The notes beneath the pieces are model-generated. The model saw only the letters and a list, made by a program, of their open reading frames with translations, did not search any database and was not told the DNA's origin. DNA of 64,000 nt from JANQNX01 sp040217095 (GTDB lineage Bacteria; Pseudomonadota; Gammaproteobacteria; Eutrophobiales; Eutrophobiaceae), in assembly GCA_965229565.1 (NCBI GenBank), contig OZ245888.1, positions 2,418,001-2,482,000 on the forward strand, in the 5' to 3' direction. How positions within the stretch are numbered: position 1 is the stretch's first letter; each line of letters begins with the position of its first letter. The position numbers and the translations under genes are program-made. This document shows positions 36,643 to 45,346 of the stretch, one piece after another.

Positions 36643-37053
36643 TCAGGGTCGGGCAAACGCGTAAAACAGGATAGTCATGGTTGAGGCCACTGTAAGTCCA
36701 ACACCAAATTCAATAATCAGGATCCCTGTAAGCTGACCAGAGACAGGATCGTCTGCCAGTACATTGTAATTAAGAAATTCAGCACCGTTTAACATTCCCA
36801 CGACACCCACGCCGGCATAGAGTAATACACCAGAGGCGGATACGATTCGTACCAGTATCGGGCTAACCACTTGCCTGAGGCGATCAACACCATAGATCAG
36901 ACCATACAGGATAAAACCAACGGCAAATATCACGCCTGCCTGGAATCCGCCACCCGGACCATACTCACCATGGAACTGGACGTAAAGCGCAAACAACATG
37001 ATCAATGGTATCAATAGCCGGGATACAACACGTAGTACCAGGTGGTGTTCCAT
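36643..37053 (-). CDS. mnhB: Mrp/Mnh antiporter subunit B
   Basis: A 136-residue membrane protein with about four hydrophobic segments and the MnhB signature HGEYGPGGGFQAGVIFAVGFI. It is a subunit of multi-subunit Na+/H+ antiporters. It is the last gene of this five-gene operon, and its stop touches the yhdP stop, leaving no room for mnhC or mnhD. Confidence 0.92.
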   Translation of the reverse strand: MEHHLVLRVVSRLLIPLIMLFALYVQFHGEYGPGGGFQAGVIFAVGFILYGLIYGVDRLRQVVSPILVRIVSASGVLLYAGVGVVGMLNGAEFLNYNVLADDPVSGQLTGILIIEFGVGLTVASTMTILFYAFARP

Positions 37054-37055
37054 TA

Positions 37056-37613
37056 TTATTCGACCTTGTTAATCATGGTTTTGTTTTCGTGTTTACCGCG
37101 ACCAAGCAACATCAACACCGCCACGCCCGCAGTAAATATCACCACTGTTTCTCCCAGGGTGTCGTAACCTCGGTAACTGGACAGGACAGATGTCACCAGG
37201 TTGGGCACACCAATTTCAACAGCTGATTTATCGATATAGGTTTCGCCCAGGTAAGTTTGCACCGGATTGCTTGCCTGGCCAAAGGCGGGAATATCGGAGA
37301 CGCCAAAGATCAGCATGCTGCCGATAAATACGACCAGTACCAGGCCCGGCCAGGAAACACTGACGCGTTCAGGCTCACGAGAACTGGTCATGGCAAGCGT
37401 GCCCAGGAACAGGATGGTCGCTATACCTGCACCAACAGCGGCCTCGGTAAAGGCCACGTCCACGGCGTCAAGGCAGACAAATAATGATGCACATAACAGA
37501 CTGTAAATTCCGGTGATCATGACTGCGGCAAACAGGTTACGTTGCTGGTTTATCGCCAGCGCACTTATCACCAGTAATACAAGCAGACCAAAATTTACGA
37601 GTATCTCGCTCAT
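37056..37613 (-). CDS. DUF4040 (MbhD/MbhE-like, MrpA C-terminal type) antiporter subunit
   Basis: A 185-residue membrane protein. The first half has ALAINQQRNLFAAVMITGIY and DAVDVAFTEAAVGAGIATIL, typical of MbhD/DUF4040. The second half (YRGYDTLGETVVIFTAGVAV) is MbhE-like. Together they correspond to the C-terminal part of MrpA. The large N-terminal proton-channel part of MrpA is absent here. Its ATG overlaps the mnhG stop (ATGA). Confidence 0.88.
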   Translation of the reverse strand: MSEILVNFGLLVLLVISALAINQQRNLFAAVMITGIYSLLCASLFVCLDAVDVAFTEAAVGAGIATILFLGTLAMTSSREPERVSVSWPGLVLVVFIGSMLIFGVSDIPAFGQASNPVQTYLGETYIDKSAVEIGVPNLVTSVLSSYRGYDTLGETVVIFTAGVAVLMLLGRGKHENKTMINKVE

Positions 37614-37924
37614 TGCTTGTTGTCATCCAGTTGAGGTTCCAGCTTGCCGTGCAGTGCTGACTTGGCAAGCGCATGTGCCGCAGCCGGCGTTGTGATCAAA
37701 ATGAACAGCAATATCAGGATCAGCTTGACACTGACCAGACTGATACCAGCTATCAACAACAGTCCAAGTACGATCAACATCGGGCCCAATGTATCGATGA
37801 CACTGGCAGCATGCAGGCGCGTGTAAAAATCGGGCATACGGAAAACGCCAATCAGCCCGACGATCACGATCAAACTGCCAAACAGGACCAGTCCACCCGC
37901 AACATAATGCAGTAATTCACTCAT
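37610..37924 (-). CDS. mnhG: Mrp/Mnh antiporter subunit G
   Basis: A 104-residue membrane protein with three hydrophobic segments and the MnhG pattern GLIGVFRMPDFYTRLHAAS followed by DTLGPMLIVLGL. It is a small structural subunit of Mrp antiporters. It lies 3 bp after mnhF and overlaps the start of the DUF4040 gene. Confidence 0.92.
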   Translation of the reverse strand: MSELLHYVAGGLVLFGSLIVIVGLIGVFRMPDFYTRLHAASVIDTLGPMLIVLGLLLIAGISLVSVKLILILLFILITTPAAAHALAKSALHGKLEPQLDDNKQ

Positions 37925-37927
37925 GGA

Positions 37928-38215
37928 TTAGATATCTCCAACATCACTCACGCGTGAGCTTCTACCCATGTCACCGTATTCAAAGAACTTGAGAACAGCA
38001 ATGGTTGTCACAAAATTAATTAACGCATAGACAAGGGCAATGTCCAGGAACTCGGGACGACCGGTCATAAAACCGAATACCGCAATAAACAGTACCGTGA
38101 TAGTGCCAAAGATATTGGTCGCCAGGATCTTATCGTAGACAGTCTTGCCAATAATGGCAGACACCAGGGCCATTAACATGGCCAGTAAAATAAGGCCGGT
38201 CGCTATCTCAAGCAT
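37928..38215 (-). CDS. mnhF: Mrp/Mnh antiporter subunit F
   Basis: A 95-residue membrane protein starting MLEIATGLILLAML (ATG 38215), which overlaps the mnhE stop by 8 nt. The longer frame from 38257 lies inside mnhE and was rejected. The segment ATNIFGTITVLFIAVFGFMT followed by EFLDIALVYALINFV matches MnhF. It has about three membrane helices. Confidence 0.9.
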   Translation of the reverse strand: MLEIATGLILLAMLMALVSAIIGKTVYDKILATNIFGTITVLFIAVFGFMTGRPEFLDIALVYALINFVTTIAVLKFFEYGDMGRSSRVSDVGDI

Positions 38216-38711
38216 AGCCTTTGGCCTCGACTTCGGTAATACGTTTATCCATTTCACCAGTCATCAATCCTTCCACACCGTTCTCGGACAGTGTGTGTAC
38301 TTCTATGTACTTACCCTCAACATCGATAGAAATGGTACCTGGTGTGAGGGTAATTGAATTGGCATAGGCGACACGGGCCAGTTCATCCACCTGTGTTGAC
38401 GGGATATCTACCAACCGGGGGCTAATCGGTAATTTTGGGTCGAGAATGCGCTTGATCACATCGATATTGGCAAGAACAATTTCCTTCAACAGCCAGAAAC
38501 CATAAGGGACAGAGCGGACAGTCTGGCGAAAAACATCCGGTTGGTCGTACTCGAGCAGGTCCATGCGAATGCTAATCCAGGCCACCAGTAATACCGAGAG
38601 CAGACCCAGCCCAGTTACCAGCGGCGTATAGTGTCCTGATAACAGCAACCAGAGAGCGACCAGCGTGATCACCATACCGGCGACATGTATACTCTTTGCC
38701 TGTTTAATCAT
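38208..38711 (-). CDS. mnhE: Mrp/Mnh antiporter subunit E
   Basis: A 167-residue protein with hydrophobic N-terminal segments (about residues 10-50) and the MnhE tail YANSITLTPGTISIDVEG. It is first in the operon. The region upstream (38712-38885) carries a palindromic repeat instead of an obvious promoter. The operon order E-F-G-DUF4040-B is like the front half of larger Mrp/Mbh-type operons that continue with C and D. Confidence 0.92.
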   Translation of the reverse strand: MIKQAKSIHVAGMVITLVALWLLLSGHYTPLVTGLGLLSVLLVAWISIRMDLLEYDQPDVFRQTVRSVPYGFWLLKEIVLANIDVIKRILDPKLPISPRLVDIPSTQVDELARVAYANSITLTPGTISIDVEGKYIEVHTLSENGVEGLMTGEMDKRITEVEAKGYA

Positions 38712-38740
38712 AACGTATTTAAATTATTCAAATTAATCTG

Positions 38741-38851
38741 AAAATCACGGTGAGACGAGGCGAAAGTTCGTGAATAAACGCAATGTACTTATTGGTACAT
38801 GAGTATTATCAGCGGGCTTCCAGATATCTATCGGCCAAGCTCAGTGATTTT
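38741..38851. repeat. Imperfect palindromic repeat element
   Basis: Terminal arms AAAATCAC (38741-38748) and GTGATTTT (38844-38851) are exact inverted copies. At the middle, ATGTAC (38783-38788) and GTACAT (38795-38800) form a second inverted pair around TTATTG. The regions between are only partly complementary. The layout resembles an old dispersed palindromic element of about 110 bp. It fills the mnhE-nudJ gap. No second copy was noticed in this window. Confidence 0.5.
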
Positions 38852-38885
38852 TTAACTATTATCCAGAGTCTGTCCGGAATTTACA

Positions 38886-39350
38886 ATGCAATGGAAACCC
38901 AATACCACGGTCGCTGCTATCGTGGAAAATAACGGTCGCTTTCTTCTCGTCGAGGAAGAAATTGAAGGCAACCTGGTCTTCAACCAGCCCGCAGGTCATC
39001 TTGAAAAGGGAGAAAACCTGTTACAGGCGGTCAGGCGCGAAGTCCTTGAAGAAACGGCCTGGGAATTCGAACCGGAGTCACTAATCGGTGTGTACCTGTA
39101 TCCCAACCCAAATGATCCTGAGATTACCTATCTGCGCTTTTGTTTTTACGGGCATTGCACGAAAGAGCACAAGGACCAACCGCTGGATAACGGCATAGTG
39201 AGAGCGGCCTGGCTTGGCCTCGAAGAGCTAAAGACTGAACAACATAGAATGCGTAGCCCTATGGTCATGGAATGCATCAATGATCACCTGCGTGGCCAGC
39301 GTTACCCGCTTGAACTGTTACATGATCATTTCGAGTATGACAAACGCTGA
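38886..39350 (+). CDS. nudJ: NUDIX hydrolase NudJ
   Basis: A 154-residue NUDIX hydrolase. The Nudix box reads GHLEKGENLLQAVRREVLEE, matching G-x5-E-x7-RE-x2-EE, with Ala in place of the last Gly. NudJ-type enzymes hydrolyse thiamine pyrophosphate and nucleotide phosphates, including phosphate at tRNA or HMP-PP level in E. coli. It overlaps mnmA by 14 nt, the known nudJ-mnmA pairing. Confidence 0.9.
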   Translation: MQWKPNTTVAAIVENNGRFLLVEEEIEGNLVFNQPAGHLEKGENLLQAVRREVLEETAWEFEPESLIGVYLYPNPNDPEITYLRFCFYGHCTKEHKDQPLDNGIVRAAWLGLEELKTEQHRMRSPMVMECINDHLRGQRYPLELLHDHFEYDKR

Positions 39351-40428
39351 TACCAGGGTCATTGTCGGTGTTTCCGGTGGCGTCGATTCGTCGGTCACCG
39401 CCCTGCTGTTAAAGCAACAGGGATACACGGTTCAGGCCTTGTTCATGAAGAACTGGGAAGACCAGGCCGAAAATGGCGCCTGTATGTGGGAGGCCGATGT
39501 CGAGGATGCCATGCATGTTTGCGACAAGCTCGAGATACCATTAAACACGGTCGACCTGTCGGCAGACTACTGGGACCGCGTGTTTAAAAACTTCCTGACA
39601 GAATACAAACGTGGCCGCACACCCAACCCGGACGTATTGTGTAACCAGGAGATCAAGTTCAAGGCCTTTCTCGAGCATGCAGAAGAGTTGGGAGCGGACC
39701 TGATTGCCACCGGGCACTACGCACGCATTGCGAATCACGATGGACAATATCAATTGCTAAAAGGCCTGGACCCGAACAAGGACCAGAGTTACTTCCTGTG
39801 CCGGCTGAACCAGTCGCAACTGAAGAAATCGTTATTCCCTGTGGGCGAGCTGGAAAAGTCACGGGTACGGCAACTCGCTGAAGAGGCCGGCTTGATTACC
39901 CATGACAAGAAAGACAGCACCGGTATCTGCTTCATTGGCGAGCAACCGTTCAAGCAATTTTTACAGCGCTACATTCCACCGGATGCCGGCCCCATCAAGA
40001 CGACCGAGGGCAACGTCATCGGTGAACACGAGGGTGTATTTTATTACACCCTGGGACAGCGCCAGGGACTCGGCATCGGTGGCGTCAGCGGATATAGTGA
40101 AGCACCGTGGTACGTGGTCAGCAAGGACATTGCAGCCAATACCCTGATCGTGGCCCAGGACCATGACCACCCGCTATTACATGCGTCTGCCCTGGTCGCC
40201 TCGGGCATTAACTGGGTAGCCGGCCAGGAACCTGCGCTGCCGTTTCATTGCCAGGCGAAGGTTCGCTACCGGCAGGCCGACCAGGCGTGCATTATCGAGG
40301 GCAAGCAGGGTGACCAGTACGAAATTCGCTTCGAAAACTCACAACGTGCCATCACTCCTGGCCAATTTATTGTTTTTTATAAAGATTCTGTGTGCCTGGG
40401 CGGCGGCATCATCGACTCAAGTGGCTAA
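39337..40428 (+). CDS. mnmA: tRNA 2-thiouridylase MnmA
   Basis: A 363-residue enzyme placing sulfur on U34 of tRNA for Lys, Glu and Gln. The start at 39337 (MTNADTRVIVG) lies inside the nudJ 3' end. The ATP-binding PP-loop is VSGGVDSSV. The catalytic Cys pair is in NPDVLCNQEIKF and STGICFIG. The longer frame from 39280 was rejected because it lies in nudJ. Confidence 0.97.
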   Translation: MTNADTRVIVGVSGGVDSSVTALLLKQQGYTVQALFMKNWEDQAENGACMWEADVEDAMHVCDKLEIPLNTVDLSADYWDRVFKNFLTEYKRGRTPNPDVLCNQEIKFKAFLEHAEELGADLIATGHYARIANHDGQYQLLKGLDPNKDQSYFLCRLNQSQLKKSLFPVGELEKSRVRQLAEEAGLITHDKKDSTGICFIGEQPFKQFLQRYIPPDAGPIKTTEGNVIGEHEGVFYYTLGQRQGLGIGGVSGYSEAPWYVVSKDIAANTLIVAQDHDHPLLHASALVASGINWVAGQEPALPFHCQAKVRYRQADQACIIEGKQGDQYEIRFENSQRAITPGQFIVFYKDSVCLGGGIIDSSG

Positions 40429-40457
40429 AATTACCATGTTGCAGGGCAAAAATTGAC

Positions 40458-40487
40458 TTAAACATTTCGTCCTGTTGCCTTTATAAT
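40458..40487 (+). promoter_or_regulatory. Probable sigma-70 promoter of acnB
   Basis: TTAAAC (40458-40463) and a perfect TATAAT (40482-40487) are separated by 18 nt, about 62 nt ahead of the acnB start. A TTGACT lies 5 nt further upstream but at unsuitable spacing. Confidence 0.55.
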
Positions 40488-40549
40488 AGCCGGCCCCTCG
40501 ATGCGGGAATCTGGCATCCCCCCTTAAGTACAAATACAGGAGAATCGTT

Positions 40550-43165
40550 TTGCTTGAAGCCTATCGTGAACATGTAAAGGAACGTGCCGATATGGGAGTT
40601 GTTCCGAAACCTCTGGATGCGGAACAGACCGCTGCATTAGTTGAATTATTAAAGAGCCCACCGGCAGGCGAAGAGGATTTCATCCTCGAACTGTTAACTT
40701 ACCGAATTCCTGCGGGTGTTGACGAGGCCGCCTACGTGAAGGCCGGCTTCCTCGCCGCTATCACCAAGGGTGAAGCGACGTCTCCCTTGATCGACAAGCT
40801 GAAAGCAACTGAACTGCTAGGCACCATGCTGGGTGGTTATAATATTGCCCCGCTGGTCGATTGCCTGGATAACGATGAACTGGCACCAACTGCGGTCAAG
40901 GCGCTCTCCAGAACCCTGTTGATGTTTGATGCCTTTTACGATGTAAAGGAAAAGGCCGATGCCGGTAACGAACATGCCAGGCAAATCATGCAATCCTGGG
41001 CCGACGGCGAATGGTTTACCAACAAGCCCAAGCTGGCTGACAAGATCACGGTTACCGTATTCAAGGTACCCGGAGAAACCAACACCGATGACCTGTCACC
41101 GGCGCCGGATGCCTGGTCACGCCCCGATATCCCACTGCACGCCCTGGCCATGCTCAAGATGGAGCGTGAGGGTATTACGCCTGACAAGCAGGGAGAGGTG
41201 GGACCCATCTCGACAATTGAAAAGCTGAAAGAAAAGGGACATCCGTTGGCCTATGTTGGCGATGTGGTTGGTACCGGTTCTTCGCGTAAATCGGCCACTA
41301 ACTCCGTACTGTGGCACATGGGTGACGATATTCCCTATATCCCGAACAAGCGCGATGGCGGTTTCTGCCTGGGTGGCAAGATTGCCCCTATCTTTTTTAA
41401 TACCATGGAAGATGCGGGTGCCCTACCCATCGAATGCGAAGTCGGCAAGATGAAAATGGGCGACGTGATTGATATCTATCCTTATGAAGGCGTTATCAAG
41501 AACCACGAGACCGACGAGGTCCTGTGCGAATTCAAACTGAAGACCGAGATTATTATCGACGAAGTACAGGCTGGTGGCCGTATTCCATTGATCATTGGTC
41601 GTGGCCTGACTGAAAAGGCCCGCGAGGCCCTGGGCATGGAGCCCAGCGATTTATTCCGCAAGCCAATACCTGAAACCAAGTCGAACAAAGGCTTCACGCT
41701 GGCACAGAAAATGGTTGGCAAGGCCTGTGGCGTGGAAGGCGTTCGTCCCGGCACCTACTGCGAACCCAAGATGACCACGGTTGGTTCACAGGACACGACC
41801 GGTCCAATGACCCGTGATGAGTTGAAAGACCTGGCCTGCCTTGGTTTTTCCGCCGACCTGGTACTGCAGTCTTTCTGTCATACCGCGGCTTACCCGAAAC
41901 CGGTGGACGTTGTAACGCATCACACCCTGCCTGATTTTATCCAGACTCGTGGCGGTGTCGCCTTGCGACCGGGTGATGGCATTATCCATTCCTGGTTAAA
42001 CCGCATGTTACTACCCGATACGGTTGGTACCGGCGGTGACTCGCACACGCGTTTCCCACTGGGTATCTCCTTCCCGGCCGGCTCCGGCCTGGTCGCCTTC
42101 GCGGCGGCTACAGGCGTGACCCCACTGGACATGCCGGAATCGGTACTGGTGCGTTTCAAAGGCAAGATGCAACCAGGTATTACATTACGTGACCTGGTGA
42201 ATGCCATTCCTTATGCTGCCATACAGTCAGGCGACCTGACAGTTGCAAAAGAAGGCAAGAAGAATATCTTCTCCGGCCGTATCCTCGAGATTGAAGGCCT
42301 GCCCGATCTGAAATGTGAACAGGCATTTGAATTATCCGACGCCAGTGCCGAACGTTCTGCTGGCGGTTGCACGATTCGACTGGGCGAAGAACCCATCAAG
42401 GAATACCTGTCGTCTAACGTCACATTACTACGCTGGATGATCAACGAAGGTTATGGTGATGCGAGAACACTCGAGCGCCGCGCCGAGGCCATGGAAGAAT
42501 GGCTGGCCAACCCGGTATTGATGGAGCCCGACCCGGACGCCGAGTACGCCAAGGTATTCGAGATCGATCTGAACGAGATCAAGGAACCGCTGCTCGCCTG
42601 CCCGAACGATCCGGATGACGTGAAACCGCTGTCCGAGGTCGCCGGCACCAGGATCGATGAGGTCTTTATTGGTTCCTGCATGACTAATATTGGTCATTTC
42701 CGTGCAGCGGGCAAGATGCTGGAGAAATTTACCGATGTGATCCCCACCCGCCTGTGGATTTCACCACCGACGAAGATGGATCAACACCAGCTAACCGAGG
42801 AAGGCTACTACAGTATCTTTGGCAAGGCCGGTGCCCGTACCGAGATGCCCGGTTGTTCCCTGTGCATGGGTAACCAGGCACGCGTTGCGGCCAAGTCAAC
42901 CGTGGTATCGACCTCGACTCGTAACTTCCCCAATCGTCTTGGCGATGGTGCCAACGTGTTCCTGGCCTCTGCAGAGATTGCGGCCGTCTCTTCCATCCTT
43001 GGACATATTCCCAGCATGGAGGAGTACATGGAGTTTGCCGAGGATCTGGATCCGATGGCAGCGGATGTCTACCGTTACCTGAATTTCGACGAGATTGAGT
43101 CCTTCCAGAAGAGTGCGGCCGAATCCAAATCAATATTGGAACAAATTCCGGTCGCGGTTGAATAG
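40550..43165 (+). CDS. acnB: Aconitate hydratase B, TTG start
   Basis: An 871-residue aconitase of the AcnB type. It starts with TTG (MLEAYREHVKERADMG), set by CAGGAGA about 6 nt upstream and by the match to the E. coli AcnB N-terminus. HEAT-like, swivel and catalytic domains follow. Cluster cysteines are in GSCMTNIGHF and PGCSLCMGNQ. It isomerises citrate to isocitrate and also acts on 2-methylisocitrate. It is a single-gene unit between its own promoter and a strong terminator. Confidence 0.97.
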   Translation: MLEAYREHVKERADMGVVPKPLDAEQTAALVELLKSPPAGEEDFILELLTYRIPAGVDEAAYVKAGFLAAITKGEATSPLIDKLKATELLGTMLGGYNIAPLVDCLDNDELAPTAVKALSRTLLMFDAFYDVKEKADAGNEHARQIMQSWADGEWFTNKPKLADKITVTVFKVPGETNTDDLSPAPDAWSRPDIPLHALAMLKMEREGITPDKQGEVGPISTIEKLKEKGHPLAYVGDVVGTGSSRKSATNSVLWHMGDDIPYIPNKRDGGFCLGGKIAPIFFNTMEDAGALPIECEVGKMKMGDVIDIYPYEGVIKNHETDEVLCEFKLKTEIIIDEVQAGGRIPLIIGRGLTEKAREALGMEPSDLFRKPIPETKSNKGFTLAQKMVGKACGVEGVRPGTYCEPKMTTVGSQDTTGPMTRDELKDLACLGFSADLVLQSFCHTAAYPKPVDVVTHHTLPDFIQTRGGVALRPGDGIIHSWLNRMLLPDTVGTGGDSHTRFPLGISFPAGSGLVAFAAATGVTPLDMPESVLVRFKGKMQPGITLRDLVNAIPYAAIQSGDLTVAKEGKKNIFSGRILEIEGLPDLKCEQAFELSDASAERSAGGCTIRLGEEPIKEYLSSNVTLLRWMINEGYGDARTLERRAEAMEEWLANPVLMEPDPDAEYAKVFEIDLNEIKEPLLACPNDPDDVKPLSEVAGTRIDEVFIGSCMTNIGHFRAAGKMLEKFTDVIPTRLWISPPTKMDQHQLTEEGYYSIFGKAGARTEMPGCSLCMGNQARVAAKSTVVSTSTRNFPNRLGDGANVFLASAEIAAVSSILGHIPSMEEYMEFAEDLDPMAADVYRYLNFDEIESFQKSAAESKSILEQIPVAVE

Positions 43166-43184
43166 GATCAACAGTAGCGCAAAT

Positions 43185-43215
43185 AAAAAAGCGACCCACG
43201 GGTCGCTTTTTTTTT
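43185..43215. terminator. Bidirectional intrinsic terminator (acnB / response regulator)
   Basis: A 6-bp GC stem GCGACC/GGTCGC with loop CACG is flanked by A6 on the left and T9 on the right, so it can end transcription from both strands. It lies between the converging acnB and CheY-like genes. Confidence 0.92.
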
Positions 43216-43225
43216 GAAAACCTGT

Positions 43226-43600
43226 TTACACGCCGCCGCCAGCTTTTCTCAAGTAGCTATCAAGCACGGGTTCCAGGCTCTGCATTTCCAGGTCCTTGAC
43301 AATGTATTCGTCACACCCGGCCTGGAAAGCCTTTTCCTTGTTACGTTCCGATGTAGATGCGGTGAACATAATAATGGGATTAGTGAATTGCTGCTTCCGT
43401 ACGTTTCGGACCACTTCAATACCGTCCATGCCCGGCATGTTGATATCAAGCATGACCAGGTCAGGTTTATTCTCGAGAATATAATCAACCGTATTTTCTG
43501 TATCAGACAGGGTGAGCAATCGGTAGCCGGACCTGGAAAGGACAAGCTGCACCAATTCAATCATTTCCTCGCTATCATCGACGTAGAGTACCGTTTTCAC
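43226..43600 (-). CDS. CheY-like single-domain response regulator
   Basis: A 124-residue receiver domain with no output domain. Asp8 and Asp9 bind metal, Asp52 (LDINMPGMDG) is the phospho-acceptor, Thr80 and Lys102 complete the site. It starts MKTVLYVDDSEEM. No histidine kinase, chemotaxis or diguanylate gene is next to it, so its partner is unknown. It converges on acnB and is divergent to fumC. Confidence 0.92.
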   Translation of the reverse strand: MKTVLYVDDSEEMIELVQLVLSRSGYRLLTLSDTENTVDYILENKPDLVMLDINMPGMDGIEVVRNVRKQQFTNPIIMFTASTSERNKEKAFQAGCDEYIVKDLEMQSLEPVLDSYLRKAGGGV

Positions 43601-43909
43601 CGCTCCCCCGTAGTCACTTGTTAGAGCTTGATAGTTGATACTTAACAGCAGTATAAAAAGATATCAAGGCAGACTCTACCCGGGCAATATTTATGCGGCA
43701 TAGCCGCATAAATATTAGCATTTACAGGTTATAATATTGGCATTTCACAGCAGCATTTTCCAACGAGTTCTGGTCGACGTTGAAGTGCGTGATGGCGGGC
43801 CCGGCACCAGGACAATACTGGAACAGATACTGGTAAAAAGTGGCCCCTGGTCAACTTTATTTAACATTTAAACAGACTTATACAAATGACAAGAAAGAAA
43901 GGCACGATT
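43601..43909. other. Intergenic region between response regulator and fumC
   Basis: This ~310-bp gap holds a perfect 14-bp inverted repeat (43686-43716), a TATAAT (43730-43735) pointing toward fumC, and a short reading frame (TTG 43737 to TAA 43871, 44 codons, containing DGGPGTRTILEQIL). The frame has no recognisable family and no clear ribosome site, so it is not called as a gene. Confidence 0.5.
43686..43716. promoter_or_regulatory. Perfect 14-bp inverted repeat upstream of fumC
   Basis: AATATTTATGCGGC and its exact reverse complement are separated by ATA. The right arm ends 13 bp before TATAAT and covers where the -35 box would lie. It may be an operator for fumC or an mRNA hairpin. It lacks a U-tract, so a terminator is unlikely. 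Confidence 0.6.
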
Positions 43910-45307
43910 ATGGATTACAGAAAAGAAAAAGACACGATGGGTGAAATCCAGGTACCGGCGGATAAATACTGGGGAGCACAAACGCAGCGCAGCCTGACCA
44001 ATTTCCGAATTGGCAAAGGCACCATGCCCATCGAAATTATTTATGCGTTTGCCATCCTGAAAAAAGCAGCAGCTCATGCCAATTACGAACTGGGCGCACT
44101 CAGCGCGGAGAAAAGAGACCTGATATCGACAGTCTGTGATGAAATCCTGGACGGTCAACACGATGACCAGTTCCCGCTGGTCGTCTGGCAAACAGGATCG
44201 GGAACACAAAGCAATATGAATGTGAATGAAGTCGTAGCCAACCGGGCCCATGTCAATGCCGGTGGCAAGCTTGGCGAAGGAAATACTACGGTCCATCCCA
44301 ATGATGATGTCAACAAGTCCCAGTCAAGTAATGACACCTTCCCGACTGCAATGCATATTGCCGCCTACAAGATGATCATTGAGGTCACGATCCCCGGTAT
44401 AAAAAAACTCAGGGATACGCTGGATGAGAAGGCAAAACTTTTTAATGACACGGTCAAGATTGGCCGTACGCATTTCATGGATGCCACCCCACTCACACTG
44501 GGCCAGGAATTTTCCGGCTATGTCTCACAGCTTGATCACGGCATTAAGGCATTAAACCATACGCTTGATCACCTGGCCGAATTGGCGCTGGGTGGCACCG
44601 CCGTCGGTACCGGCATCAATACACCTGCCGGTTATCCGGAGCTGGTGGCCCGGAAGATCGCTGAATTCTCTGGACAGCCCTTTGTTTCAGCAGATAACAA
44701 GTTTGAGGCGCTGGCGGCGCACGATGCCATTGTTGAAACACATGGTGCACTCAAGCAACTTGCAGTATCGCTGATGAAGATTGGCAATGACATCAGGATG
44801 CTGTCTTCGGGCCCGCGTTGTGGCATCGGTGAAATCCTCATCCCCGCAAATGAGCCAGGCTCATCAATTATGCCGGGCAAGGTCAACCCGACGCAGTCGG
44901 AGGCATTGACCATGGTGTGTGCGCAGGTAATTGGAAACGATGTTGCCATCTCAGTTGGTGGTATGAATGGACATTTCGAACTAAACGTATTCAAACCGAT
45001 GATGATTGACAACTTGCTTAATTCAGCGCGCCTGATTGCAGACGCCTGTGTCTCTTTTAACGATAATTGTGCAGTCGGTATTGAAGCTAACAATGAGCGA
45101 ATCAAATATAATCTGGATAATTCACTCATGCTGGTAACCGCGCTTAATACGAAGATCGGCTATGAAAAAGCCGCAGAAATTGCCAAGACAGCCTATAAAA
45201 ATGGCACCACCCTGAAAGAAGAAGCGGTAAACCTTGGATATGTCACGGCTGAAGAATTCGACCAGTGGGTCGTGCCCGAGGACATGATTGGTTCTTTGAA
45301 AGGGTAA
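43910..45307 (+). CDS. fumC: Fumarate hydratase class II
   Basis: 465 residues from ATG 43910 (MDYRKEKDTMGEIQVPADKY), with AAAGG about 9 nt upstream; the earlier ATG at 43886 has no ribosome site. Fumarase signature GSSIMPGKVNPTQSEAL is present, as are SSNDTFPTAMH and GRTHFMDATPLTLGQEFSGY. It hydrates fumarate to malate without an iron-sulfur cluster, suiting oxidative or iron-poor conditions. Confidence 0.96.
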   Translation: MDYRKEKDTMGEIQVPADKYWGAQTQRSLTNFRIGKGTMPIEIIYAFAILKKAAAHANYELGALSAEKRDLISTVCDEILDGQHDDQFPLVVWQTGSGTQSNMNVNEVVANRAHVNAGGKLGEGNTTVHPNDDVNKSQSSNDTFPTAMHIAAYKMIIEVTIPGIKKLRDTLDEKAKLFNDTVKIGRTHFMDATPLTLGQEFSGYVSQLDHGIKALNHTLDHLAELALGGTAVGTGINTPAGYPELVARKIAEFSGQPFVSADNKFEALAAHDAIVETHGALKQLAVSLMKIGNDIRMLSSGPRCGIGEILIPANEPGSSIMPGKVNPTQSEALTMVCAQVIGNDVAISVGGMNGHFELNVFKPMMIDNLLNSARLIADACVSFNDNCAVGIEANNERIKYNLDNSLMLVTALNTKIGYEKAAEIAKTAYKNGTTLKEEAVNLGYVTAEEFDQWVVPEDMIGSLKG

Positions 45308-45346
45308 AGCATCATCGAACTCACACATTAATTAACTGGCCTGTAT

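Noticed and set aside
43737..43871. 44-codon frame with DGGPGTRTILEQIL before fumC
   Set aside because: TTG start without a ribosome site and no family recognised; kept only as an intergenic note.
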